In this document: positions 7,543-14,640 of the stretch, piece after piece
Layout of the letters: every line of letters starts with the position of its first letter
Position numbering within the stretch: the first letter of the stretch is position 1
Assembly: GCA_948750805.1 (NCBI GenBank)
Contig: CAPZYV010000002.1
Span: 1 to 26,313, forward strand
Direction: 5' to 3'
From: an uncultured Bacilli bacterium
GTDB lineage: Bacteria; Bacillota_I; Bacilli_A; RF39; UBA660
Length of the DNA: 26,313 bases
Translations under genes and position numbers: made by a program
Notes under the pieces: model-generated
Seen by the model: the letters and a program-made list of their open reading frames with translations, nothing else
Told to the model about the DNA's origin: nothing
The model's database searches: none

Positions 7543-8160
7543 ATGTCTATAAATGAGAAGATATATAATTTAAGAAAAAAGAAAAACATTAGTCAAGAAG
7601 CATTAGCAAATGTTCTAAATGTTTCTAGACAAACAATTAGCAAGTGGGAAACTGGAGAATCTAATCCTGATTTTGATAAAATAGTCCCATTATGTAATTA
7701 TTTTGGGATATCAACAGATGAATTACTTAAAGGTAGTCCTAATAATTTAGAACAAGAAATAGTTATTGAAAAAAAGAAAAATAAAGCTTTAACAATTTCT
7801 CTTTGCATATTCATATTTGTTATTATGATGGTGTTAGTATTAATATTTGATGAAGTTTTTAAAAATGATACTTTAACTGGATTAACATCTATTATAGGAT
7901 TTGGTGCTATTGCTATAATTTTAGTTAATTATTTTTGCTCTAGACCAATAAGTGAAAAGAGAAATAAAATTTCCTTTAATTCGGAAAAAAGAAGACTTAT
8001 AAATTCTATAATAAACATGCTTACTATCCTTGTCTATTTAGGAATAAGTTTTATATTTGATTCCTGGGCCTATTCTTGGATAATATTTATAGTGGGAATA
8101 TTAATTCGTAAAGTAGTAGAATTAATAATAATGTTAGGAGAGAATAATAATGAAGAATAA
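7543..8160 (+). CDS. Membrane-anchored XRE family transcriptional regulator
   Basis: This 205-aa protein has a complete N-terminal XRE helix-turn-helix (residues 5-62: SQEALANVLNVSRQTISKWETGES followed by DELLKG). Four hydrophobic segments follow, at about 82-100, 110-128, 156-172 and 178-197, so the DNA-binding domain is tethered to the cytoplasmic membrane. AGGTGA gives a good ribosome binding site. The downstream DUF4097 gene begins inside its last codons (11-nt overlap). The layout suggests that it represses its own operon and responds to the membrane or to the partner protein. The signal is unknown. It resembles in concept the PadR/DUF1700/DUF4097 modules, with a different DNA-binding domain. 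Confidence 0.85.
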   Translation: MSINEKIYNLRKKKNISQEALANVLNVSRQTISKWETGESNPDFDKIVPLCNYFGISTDELLKGSPNNLEQEIVIEKKKNKALTISLCIFIFVIMMVLVLIFDEVFKNDTLTGLTSIIGFGAIAIILVNYFCSRPISEKRNKISFNSEKRRLINSIINMLTILVYLGISFIFDSWAYSWIIFIVGILIRKVVELIIMLGENNNEE

Positions 8161-9016
8161 AGCTTTGATAATAACTAATATTATTCTTTTATGCTGTATG
8201 ATAATTGGTTTATTAATATTTATGATTTGGGGTATTGGCTCTAAACATAGTTTTTGGGAGTTTAAAAATGAACTTTTATTTACAAAGACTTACAATATAG
8301 AAGATATATCAAAAATAAAAACTGATTTAAAAAGTTATGATATAGAATTTAAAGCAGCTAATGATAATAATTTTAAAGTTGAAGTTTATGGTAATGAAAA
8401 AAATAAAGATAATGTAAAAATTAATATTAATAATAACACTTTAAATATTGACCAAAAAGGTTCATCTATTTGTTTTGGCTTTTGTTATAGTGATAATGTT
8501 GTAGTTATTTATGTCCCAGAATCTTTTAATAAAGAACTTGATATTCATACTATTAGTGGCGATATTGATGTTTATGTTGATACGCTAAAAGTTAATTTAA
8601 AAACGACAAGTGGCGATATTAAAATGCAAAATGTGGAATATGCATCTATTAATACAACAAGTGGTAATGTAAAATTAGAAGAAGCAAAAGAAGCTAATAT
8701 CAATACTGTAAGTGGCGATGTAAGAGTTAGTTCATCTGAAAATATTGATATAAAAACAACAAGTGGCGACATTACAATTTTAGAAGTAACAAAAAGAATT
8801 TATCTTAATTCTACAAGTGGCGATGTTACAGTTCAAGATTTTACAATTAATAGTGATTCTAAAGTTCATACTGTAAGTGGTGAAGTTAATATTAATTTAA
8901 GAAATGAAGCTAATATAAGTGCTGAAACAAGAAGTGGTGATAAAGATATTAAAAATACTAATGGAGAATATAAACTTGACATTAAAACTACAAGTGGGGA
9001 TATTACAGTAATGTAG
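8150..9016 (+). CDS. DUF4097 family beta-strand repeat protein, membrane anchored
   Basis: The 288-aa product has one N-terminal membrane helix (about residues 5-27) and an extracytoplasmic body. Nine copies of an S-G-(D/N/E) motif recur about every 14-24 residues (TISGD, TTSGD, TTSGN, TVSGD, TTSGD, STSGD, TVSGE, TRSGD, TTSGD), the hallmark of DUF4097/LiaG-like proteins, thought to fold as a stacked beta solenoid. The exact function is unknown; relatives lie in envelope-stress operons. Its ATG overlaps the end of the XRE gene by 11 nt, so the two are translationally coupled. Nearly identical codons (AAGTGGCGAT) in several repeats suggest recent internal duplication. Confidence 0.85.
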   Translation: MKNKALIITNIILLCCMIIGLLIFMIWGIGSKHSFWEFKNELLFTKTYNIEDISKIKTDLKSYDIEFKAANDNNFKVEVYGNEKNKDNVKININNNTLNIDQKGSSICFGFCYSDNVVVIYVPESFNKELDIHTISGDIDVYVDTLKVNLKTTSGDIKMQNVEYASINTTSGNVKLEEAKEANINTVSGDVRVSSSENIDIKTTSGDITILEVTKRIYLNSTSGDVTVQDFTINSDSKVHTVSGEVNINLRNEANISAETRSGDKDIKNTNGEYKLDIKTTSGDITVM

Positions 9017-9037
9017 GTTACAATTTTTAATAATTTG

Positions 9038-9046
9038 TGGTAAAAT
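9038..9046 (+). promoter_or_regulatory. Extended -10 promoter of the DUF975/CmpB-type gene
   Basis: TGGTAAAAT in the context AATTTGTGGTAAAAT (9032-9046). The same 15 bases occur before der (11528-11542). The SD before the ATG at 9068 is weak (GGAAGAG). Confidence 0.5.
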
Positions 9047-9067
9047 GTAGTTGATTGGAAGAGTAGT

Positions 9068-10636
9068 ATGTTAAGAAGAGTTGATTTTAAAAAAAGAGGA
9101 AAAAATGCTTTTTATCGTAATTGGAAATCTTGTGTAGCTGTTTGTTTTATTTATGCAATATTAGTTGGAGGAACTATTATTAGTTTTAATAAAAGTTATA
9201 ATATAGATTATAATGATAATATACCTTCTGTTAATATTAATAGAATTGATGCTGATACTAATTCTGATATTGTTAATGAGTTTTTAAATGAATTAAATGG
9301 TAATAAACCTAAAAGTAATAATATATTTAGTGCCACTAAAGGTGTAATTGGAACGGTTTCCAATAATGTATCTAAATCTGGTTCTTATATATTTGGTATT
9401 TTAAATGCTTTAAATCAAGCTTTATTTAAAGATAGAATTTGGGCTAGTGTTATAATTATTATAGGTGCTCTACTTTCTTTAATTTATTGGATATTTGTAA
9501 GTGAAGTTTTAGAAGTTGGCCAAGCAAGATTTTTCATAGAAAATAGAGTATATATAAAAACAAAAGCTAGTAAATTATTAATTCCATATAAATTTAAAAA
9601 CACCTTACATATTATATGGACAATGTTTTTAAAAAATCTTTATAATATTTTATGGTTTCTAACAATAATTGGTGGTTTTATTAAACATTATTCTTATTTA
9701 ATGGTTCCATATATTTTAGCAGAAAATCCTGATATGAAAGCTCGTGATGTTATAAGATTATCGCGAGAAATGATGGATGGATATAAATGGGAAATGTTTA
9801 AATTAGATTTATCTTATATTGGCTGGTTTTTCTTAGGTATTATAACTTTTAATATAGCTAATTTAGTATTTGTGACTCCGTATATTAATGCTACTCGTAC
9901 AGAAGTATATATGTATTTACGTGATTTAGCCAAAACAAGAGGAATAAGAAATAGTAAAAAATTAAATGATAAATATTTAGATAATGAAATTTCGTTTACT
10001 GAATATCCAGTTTATGAATATAAATTTAAAAATATAAAAACTCCTAAATGGTTAAATATAAATTATAAAAGAGATTATAGTTTTTGGGATATTGTTTTAT
10101 TATTCTTTATAATAGCTATCATTGGTTTTTCTTATGAAGTAATATTATGTTTATTTACTAATGGAAAACTGGTTAATAGAGGTGCTTTATACGGTCCTTG
10201 GTTACCTATATATGGAGCTGGAGGAATTGCTATGTTAGTTTTATTAAAACCATTTCGTAAAAATCCTTTTACCTATTTTATTTTAGCAATGCTATTATGT
10301 GGAATTATTGAATATTCGACAAGCGTTTATTTAGAAATAGTTCATCATATGGCATGGTGGGATTATACTGGCTTTTTCTTAAATATTAATGGTCGTGTAT
10401 GTTTAGAAGGGTTAATTGTATTTGGCATTGGTGGCTTAATAGTTACCTATGTTGCTGCACCTCTATTGGCTAATATTCTAGATAAAATAAATAAGAACTT
10501 TAAAATGATTCTAAGTATAATTTTAGTCATAGTAATTGCTTTTGATTTTTATGCCTCAGGTCAAAAGCCAAATAGTGGTGATGGAGTTACTTTAGATGTT
10601 CCAATAAACAGTAAATTAGATAAGTTTATTAAATAG
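9068..10636 (+). CDS. DUF975 / putative ABC-transporter type IV (CmpB) two-domain membrane protein
   Basis: This 522-aa integral membrane protein joins two families. Residues 1-280 resemble DUF975: a basic start (RRVDFKKRGKNAFYRNWK), a first membrane helix, a loop rich in Asn and Ser, then several helices with RFFIENR and the MVPYILAENPDMKARDVIRLSREMM block. Residues 335-490 match the PF06541 (CmpB) membrane family, with GFSYEVILCLFTNGKLVNRGALYGPW, IYGAGG and CGIIEYSTSVYLE-HHMAWWDY. A single open frame links them without interruption, so the fusion looks real. Each half occurs separately elsewhere. Function is not established for either family. It has its own promoter and terminator, so it is probably a single transcript. 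Confidence 0.8.
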   Translation: MLRRVDFKKRGKNAFYRNWKSCVAVCFIYAILVGGTIISFNKSYNIDYNDNIPSVNINRIDADTNSDIVNEFLNELNGNKPKSNNIFSATKGVIGTVSNNVSKSGSYIFGILNALNQALFKDRIWASVIIIIGALLSLIYWIFVSEVLEVGQARFFIENRVYIKTKASKLLIPYKFKNTLHIIWTMFLKNLYNILWFLTIIGGFIKHYSYLMVPYILAENPDMKARDVIRLSREMMDGYKWEMFKLDLSYIGWFFLGIITFNIANLVFVTPYINATRTEVYMYLRDLAKTRGIRNSKKLNDKYLDNEISFTEYPVYEYKFKNIKTPKWLNINYKRDYSFWDIVLLFFIIAIIGFSYEVILCLFTNGKLVNRGALYGPWLPIYGAGGIAMLVLLKPFRKNPFTYFILAMLLCGIIEYSTSVYLEIVHHMAWWDYTGFFLNINGRVCLEGLIVFGIGGLIVTYVAAPLLANILDKINKNFKMILSIILVIVIAFDFYASGQKPNSGDGVTLDVPINSKLDKFIK

Positions 10637-10639
10637 TTA

Positions 10640-10661
10640 AACTACTTTAAGTAGTTTTTTT
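10640..10661 (+). terminator. Intrinsic terminator of the DUF975/CmpB-type gene
   Basis: AACTAC (10640-10645) pairs with GTAGTT (10651-10656), loop TTTAA, followed by further T. It starts a few bases after the TAG stop. Confidence 0.8.
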
Positions 10662-10716
10662 CGTTAGATAATTGTAAACTTTAACTTAAATAATAGTTAA
10701 TTTTCTAAAAATCCTT

Positions 10717-10734
10717 TATAATTAAATTGGTGAT
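10717..10734 (+). promoter_or_regulatory. Compact promoter and SD of the ASCH-pilin pair
   Basis: TATAATTAAATTGGTGAT is identical to the 18 bases before polA (1199-1216). The ATG follows at 10740, so the leader is only about 10-12 nt. No convincing -35 box. Confidence 0.5.
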
Positions 10735-10739
10735 ACTAA

Positions 10740-11135
10740 ATGAAAGTATTAAGCTTGACTGAACCTTGTGCAACTCTTATTAAAGAAAAGAAGAAATTAA
10801 TTGAAACTAGAAGTTGGAAAACAAATTATCGAGGTGAATTATATATTCATGCTAGTAAAACGAAAATTCCTAAAAAGTGGCGTGAAAATTTAGAATTTAT
10901 GGCTTTGGTTAAAAATGCACCATTAAATTATGGTAAAATAATTTGCAAATGTAAGTTAGGCGAATGTATATATATGACAGAAGATTATGTAAATGATATT
11001 AAAAAAAATCATTACGAAGAATATTTATGTGGTGATTATAAAGAAGGAAGATTCGCATGGATTTTAGAAGATATTGAAGTTATAAAACCAATTGATGCGA
11101 AAGGCCATTTAGGAGTGTGGAATTATGAAGAATAA
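10740..11135 (+). CDS. ASCH domain protein
   Basis: The 131-aa product is an ASCH (PUA-like) domain, a small beta-barrel that binds RNA or modified nucleosides. Typical features are the start MKVLSLTEPCATLIKEKKKLIETRSWKT, with the E-T-R-S motif at the ligand pocket, YRGELYIHASK, and the late strand GRFAWILEDIEVIKPI...GHLGVWNY. Some ASCH proteins hydrolyse N4-acetylcytidine; whether this one does cannot be told from sequence, though TmcAL, which makes that modification in tRNA, is encoded about 4 kb upstream. The pilin gene begins within its last codons, so the two are co-translated despite their unrelated families. Confidence 0.82.
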   Translation: MKVLSLTEPCATLIKEKKKLIETRSWKTNYRGELYIHASKTKIPKKWRENLEFMALVKNAPLNYGKIICKCKLGECIYMTEDYVNDIKKNHYEEYLCGDYKEGRFAWILEDIEVIKPIDAKGHLGVWNYEE

Positions 11136-11520
11136 AAAAGGCTTTACTTTAGTGGAATTATTATCAGTTATTGTAATACTAGCTTTAATAAGTGTTATAG
11201 CAACAACTGGTATTATAACTCTTTCAAATAAAAGTAAAGAAAATATGTATTGTGCAAAACTAGAAATGATTTCATCTGTTGCACGTGATTATGCTGTAAA
11301 ATATGAATATGAATTAAATAATAGTAAAGAATTATTTAATGGTTATAAAAGCATTAAAATTAAAATAAATGATTTAATTGATGCTGGAAAACTTGAAACA
11401 GATAAAGATAATAAAGTTTTAAATCCCATTGATGATAGTAATCTAAATGATAAAGAAATTATCTTATATTTAAAGAATAATAGTATAAATGTTTATATAG
11501 ATAGTAATAATGTTTGTTAA
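11125..11520 (+). CDS. Type IV pilin-like prepilin
   Basis: This 131-aa protein has a class III signal: basic MKNKKG, then FTLVELLSVIVILALISVIATTGI, with Glu5 of the mature chain and a long hydrophobic helix. A prepilin peptidase would cut after Gly6. The mature part is short and polar, with Cys at about 43 and at the very C-terminus that could form a disulfide. It resembles competence (ComGC-like) or minor pilins, but no assembly ATPase, platform protein or peptidase lies in this window, so it must rely on machinery encoded elsewhere. Its ATG overlaps the ASCH gene by 11 nt, and its SD GGAGTG lies in the ASCH C-terminal codons. Confidence 0.82.
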   Translation: MKNKKGFTLVELLSVIVILALISVIATTGIITLSNKSKENMYCAKLEMISSVARDYAVKYEYELNNSKELFNGYKSIKIKINDLIDAGKLETDKDNKVLNPIDDSNLNDKEIILYLKNNSINVYIDSNNVC

Positions 11521-11533
11521 TTTAAGAAATTTG

Positions 11534-11542
11534 TGGTAAAAT
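11534..11542 (+). promoter_or_regulatory. Extended -10 promoter of der
   Basis: TGGTAAAAT, 14 nt after the pilin stop, in the same 15-base context as at 9032-9046. A strong SD AAAGGAGG precedes the ATG at 11572. Confidence 0.5.
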
Positions 11543-11571
11543 AAATTGCTATAAAAAAGGAGGTTAATTAG

Positions 11572-12879
11572 ATGAAAAAGTGTGTTTGTTTAATTGGAAA
11601 ACCAAATGTAGGGAAATCAACTATTTTTAATAAATTAATAAAAGAGAAAAAGTCCATTATAATGGATGAACCGGGAGTTACTCGAGATAGAATATATGGA
11701 ACTTGTACTTACAAAGATAAAAAATTTGCTCTTATTGATACTGGTGGGGTAGTAAGTACTAATGAAGACTTTAATAAAGATATTAAAATGCAAGCAGCTT
11801 TAGCAATCGATGAAGCAGATTTAATCTTATTTATTGTTGATGGCAAAAATGGTTTAGACGCTAGTGATTACTATATTAGAGATATGTTAATTAGAAGTGA
11901 AAAAGAAGTTATTGTTGTTGTAAATAAATTAGATAATCAAAAAAGAAATGATGCTATATATGAATTTTATGAATTAGGATTTCCTAACATTATGGGAGTA
12001 AGTGCTGAACATAATATTGGTTTTAATGAATTATTAGATTATATTACTAAAGATATAAGTGAAGATTTAAGTAATTTTAATATCACTCCTAAATTTTGTA
12101 TAATAGGAAGACCTAATGTTGGAAAAAGTAGTTTACTTAATGCTTTATTAAATGAAGAAAGGTCTATTGTAAGTGATATTGCTGGAACAACTAGAGATTC
12201 TATTGATACTAAATTTATTTATGATAAACAAGAATACATTGCAATAGATACAGCTGGACTTCGCAAAAAAGGTAAAATTTATGAAAATGTTGAACGTTAT
12301 AGTTATATTAGAAGTATGCGAGCTATTGACGAAGCAGATGTCTGTGTTGTTGTCATTAGTGCTTCGGATGGTATATTAGAACATGATAAACATATTTTAG
12401 GTTACGCTCTTGAAGCTGGTAAAGGAATAGTATTAGTAGTTAATAAATGGGATACTATAAATAATCCAGATTTAGATATTAAAAAATGGAAAAAGGATAT
12501 TGAAGCTGAATTCCAATTTGCTAAATATATTAAAGTAGTATTCTTATCTGCCAAAACTAAGAAAAGAATTCATACATTGATGCCTGAAATAATTAGTGCT
12601 TATCAAAATAATCAAAAAGAAATAAAAACAAGCTTACTTAATAATGTTATTACGGAAGCTGTGAGTCTTAATTCGCCACCATCATATAAAGGTAAAAAAC
12701 TTAAAATATATTTTGTAAGTGAAACTGGCTTTAAACCGCCAAAATTTACTTTTCATGTTAATAATAAAGGATTAGTTCATTTTAGTTATGAAAGGTATTT
12801 AGAAAATAAAATTCGAGAGAATTTTGATTTAACTGGAACACCAATTATTTTACAATTTAAAAACAAAGGTGAAGAATAA
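11572..12879 (+). CDS. der: Ribosome biogenesis GTPase Der (EngA)
   Basis: Der is an essential GTPase with two G domains that acts in maturation of the 50S subunit. The first G domain shows GKPNVGKST (residues 9-17), DTGG and NKLD. The second shows GRPNVGKSS (about 179-187), DTAGLRKKGK and NKWD. The C-terminal KH-like domain contains NSPPSYKGKKLKIYF and ends with GTPIIL-FKNKGEE. The length of 435 aa is normal. It has its own extended -10 promoter and good SD. It converges on the yolD/Y-polymerase pair with a single base between stops, and no clear terminator is visible, so transcripts from the two sides may overlap. Confidence 0.98.
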   Translation: MKKCVCLIGKPNVGKSTIFNKLIKEKKSIIMDEPGVTRDRIYGTCTYKDKKFALIDTGGVVSTNEDFNKDIKMQAALAIDEADLILFIVDGKNGLDASDYYIRDMLIRSEKEVIVVVNKLDNQKRNDAIYEFYELGFPNIMGVSAEHNIGFNELLDYITKDISEDLSNFNITPKFCIIGRPNVGKSSLLNALLNEERSIVSDIAGTTRDSIDTKFIYDKQEYIAIDTAGLRKKGKIYENVERYSYIRSMRAIDEADVCVVVISASDGILEHDKHILGYALEAGKGIVLVVNKWDTINNPDLDIKKWKKDIEAEFQFAKYIKVVFLSAKTKKRIHTLMPEIISAYQNNQKEIKTSLLNNVITEAVSLNSPPSYKGKKLKIYFVSETGFKPPKFTFHVNNKGLVHFSYERYLENKIRENFDLTGTPIILQFKNKGEE

Positions 12880-12880
12880 T

Positions 12881-13192
12881 TTAAGAAATACTTATAATTT
12901 GATTAAAATAAATTGTTTTATAACTCGAAAGGTCAATAGTATTATTATTAGGATGTAATTTTCTAATAAAAGCTTTGACTTTTTTTATTTGTCCTTCTTC
13001 ATAAAAAGATATTTCAATTTCGGTTTTAGAATAGTAAGCTTCTAAAATCTTAGTTGTAATTTCTTCTATTTCTTCTGGAAATAAAGTTGGTTTAGTTTTA
13101 AGTTTGTTTTGATAAATGTCATTTATAATTACTTTGCCTGATACAACCGAACTAAATGGTTGCCATTTAATAAATCCTCGGTCAAAACTCAT
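12881..13192 (-). CDS. YolD-like protein
   Basis: The 103-aa protein is a YolD-like family member, recognised by the N-terminal DRGFIKWQPFSSV signature and an SH3-like beta-rich body (EIEISFYEEGQIKKVKAFI). YolD proteins are usually encoded beside Y-family polymerases of the UvrX/YqjW type in Bacillota and are proposed to act as UmuD-like partners; the mechanism is not established. Here its ATG overlaps the polymerase stop in an ATGA, and its SD GGAGG lies inside the polymerase's last codons, so expression is tightly coupled. Confidence 0.9.
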   Translation of the reverse strand: MSFDRGFIKWQPFSSVVSGKVIINDIYQNKLKTKPTLFPEEIEEITTKILEAYYSKTEIEISFYEEGQIKKVKAFIRKLHPNNNTIDLSSYKTIYFNQIISIS

Positions 13193-14451
13193 GCACTGTG
13201 TCCTCCAATTTTTTTATTTCTTTCTATAATAGTTGAATCTTCAAGTAAATTAGAGGCTTTTAAAAGTGAGTTTTTGCCAAACCTTGATTTTATTTCATCA
13301 ATAGCTTTTAATACTTCTTCTTTTTCTTTAATTTCCTGAAAATTAGTAAATATATCTAATTGAATACCTGTTTTTTCAGTTAGACCACCACAAGAAATGC
13401 TTACTTTCCGAATAGGGAGATTATTATAAAATTTATCAAATATCATAAGACATGTCATTAATATTTTAGTCTCATCATCAGTATACTCATCTAGTTTAAT
13501 ACTATGATAAAATCCTCCACCAATTGTTTTTGAATAACCAACACCAAAACCTATTATGTGACAAGTTTTATTATTGCTTCTTAAACGAGTTGTTATGACT
13601 TCGACCATTTCTCTAATAATTATTTTAATATTTTCACCATTATAGTCTTTAAATAAAACTTGACTATGTGAATAAGATTTATCAATTTCTTTTTTATAAT
13701 CTTTAATACGACTTAAGTCAATTCCATTAGCATGATTCCAAAGTTCTGCGCCAATAACACCAAATTTAGTTTTTAATTTATCTCGGTCATAATAAGCTAG
13801 TTCTTTAACATTATATATTCCCATTTTATTTAAGTTTTTTTCCATACGGGGACCAATGCCCCACATTTTAGATAAAGGAGTAATAGGCCATAATTTAGTT
13901 TCAATATCATCATACGTCCATTTAGCAATGAAATCTTTATTATGTTTAGCTTCAATATCCATTGCAATTTTAGATAAAAGCATGTTTGGACCAATTCCGC
14001 ATGTAGCGTAAAGTCCTGTAGAATCTTTAATGTCTCTAAGAATTTCTAAAGCTAGTTCATAATCAGTTTTTTTATATAATTTTAAATAATCTGTAACATC
14101 TAAAAAACATTCATCAATAGAATAAATATGTAAATCTGCCTCTGCTACATATTTCAAATAAACTCTAACTACTTCTGTGCTTTTCTTAATATATAAACTC
14201 ATCTGAGGTTTAGCTATTACATATTTTATATTTTGAGGAATTTCATAAAGTCTTCCTCGTGATTTAATACCTTTACTTTTTAAATAAGGGGTAACAGCCA
14301 GAGTTATCGCTCCATTTCCTTGAGAGGGATTTGCTACTACTAAAGGATAAGTAAAAGGGTCTAAGTTTCGTTCAATACACTCACAACTAGCAAAGAAACT
14401 TTTTAAATCAATACATAAAAAATGCCTATTTAAATAAACGCTGCTATTCAT
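13189..14451 (-). CDS. Y-family translesion DNA polymerase (UvrX/UmuC-like)
   Basis: This 420-aa protein is a Y-family error-prone polymerase used to replicate past DNA damage. The palm carries CIDLKSFFASCE (metal ligand D15) and YSIDECFLDVT (S111-I112-D113-E114). The fingers contain RGRLYEIP, the thumb has a helix-hairpin-helix (PLSKMWGIGPRMEKNLNKMGI), and the little-finger domain follows to about 390. The order and the YolD partner place it with Bacillus UvrX/YqjW and not with classical DinB. AAGGAGG (complement of 14461-14467) supports the start. Its promoter contains a LexA-box-like element, which fits SOS control. In relatives expression raises mutation rates. Confidence 0.93.
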   Translation of the reverse strand: MNSSVYLNRHFLCIDLKSFFASCECIERNLDPFTYPLVVANPSQGNGAITLAVTPYLKSKGIKSRGRLYEIPQNIKYVIAKPQMSLYIKKSTEVVRVYLKYVAEADLHIYSIDECFLDVTDYLKLYKKTDYELALEILRDIKDSTGLYATCGIGPNMLLSKIAMDIEAKHNKDFIAKWTYDDIETKLWPITPLSKMWGIGPRMEKNLNKMGIYNVKELAYYDRDKLKTKFGVIGAELWNHANGIDLSRIKDYKKEIDKSYSHSQVLFKDYNGENIKIIIREMVEVITTRLRSNNKTCHIIGFGVGYSKTIGGGFYHSIKLDEYTDDETKILMTCLMIFDKFYNNLPIRKVSISCGGLTEKTGIQLDIFTNFQEIKEKEEVLKAIDEIKSRFGKNSLLKASNLLEDSTIIERNKKIGGHSA

Positions 14452-14476
14452 AATAATTATCCTCCTTGATAATTAA

Positions 14477-14505
14477 ATTATATAGCGAACTAACGTATAC
14501 TTCAA
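14477..14505 (-). promoter_or_regulatory. SOS-type promoter of the Y-polymerase/YolD pair with LexA-box-like element
   Basis: On the minus strand TTGAAG (14500-14505), 17 bp and TATAAT (14477-14482). Filling the spacer, plus-strand 14486-14499 reads CGAACTAACGTATA, which fits 10 of 13 specified positions of the Bacillus LexA box CGAACRNRYGTTYG. The left half CGAAC is perfect and the right half is degenerate. LexA binding there would block RNA polymerase. Confidence 0.6.
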
Positions 14506-14572
14506 GTGGAAAAATATGGAAAAAAATTTTTTGCTAAAATTAATATATTAATAAGTATTTTATTTATTAGAC

Positions 14573-14601
14573 TTGACTCGGGGGGGGGGTAGTGTTAGAA
14601 T
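14573..14601 (+). promoter_or_regulatory. Promoter of the sigma-factor gene with a G10 tract in its spacer
   Basis: TTGACT (14573-14578), exactly 17 bp, TAGAAT (14596-14601), and an extended -10 TGT at 14593-14595. Ten consecutive G (14580-14589) lie inside the spacer. With ten G the spacing is optimal, so this copy should be ON; gain or loss of G by slippage would move the boxes off 17 bp. The architecture matches phase-variable promoters known from other bacteria; activity here is inferred. Confidence 0.65.
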
Positions 14602-14602
14602 A

Positions 14603-14640
14603 AAAAACATCAGGAGGAAATCTTCATGGCTGATGTTTTT
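14603..14640 (+). repeat. Perfect 10-bp inverted repeat bracketing the SD and start codon of the sigma gene
   Basis: AAAAACATCA (14603-14612) and TGATGTTTTT (14631-14640) are exact reverse complements. The 18-nt interval holds GGAGG and the ATG at 14626. If transcription starts near 14607-14609, only about 6 bp of the stem would be in RNA, so it could act as a DNA operator at +1, as a weak mRNA hairpin, or both. Confidence 0.7.

Noticed and set aside
8572..8772. Minus-strand frame with repeated SPLVVF-like segments
   Set aside because: The repeats are just the complement of the SGD codons of the DUF4097 gene.
8560..9010. Regular short direct repeats that could suggest a CRISPR array
   Set aside because: The repeats are only about 9-12 bases, in frame, and encode the T-S-G-D motif of a DUF4097 protein; there are no unique spacers of constant length.
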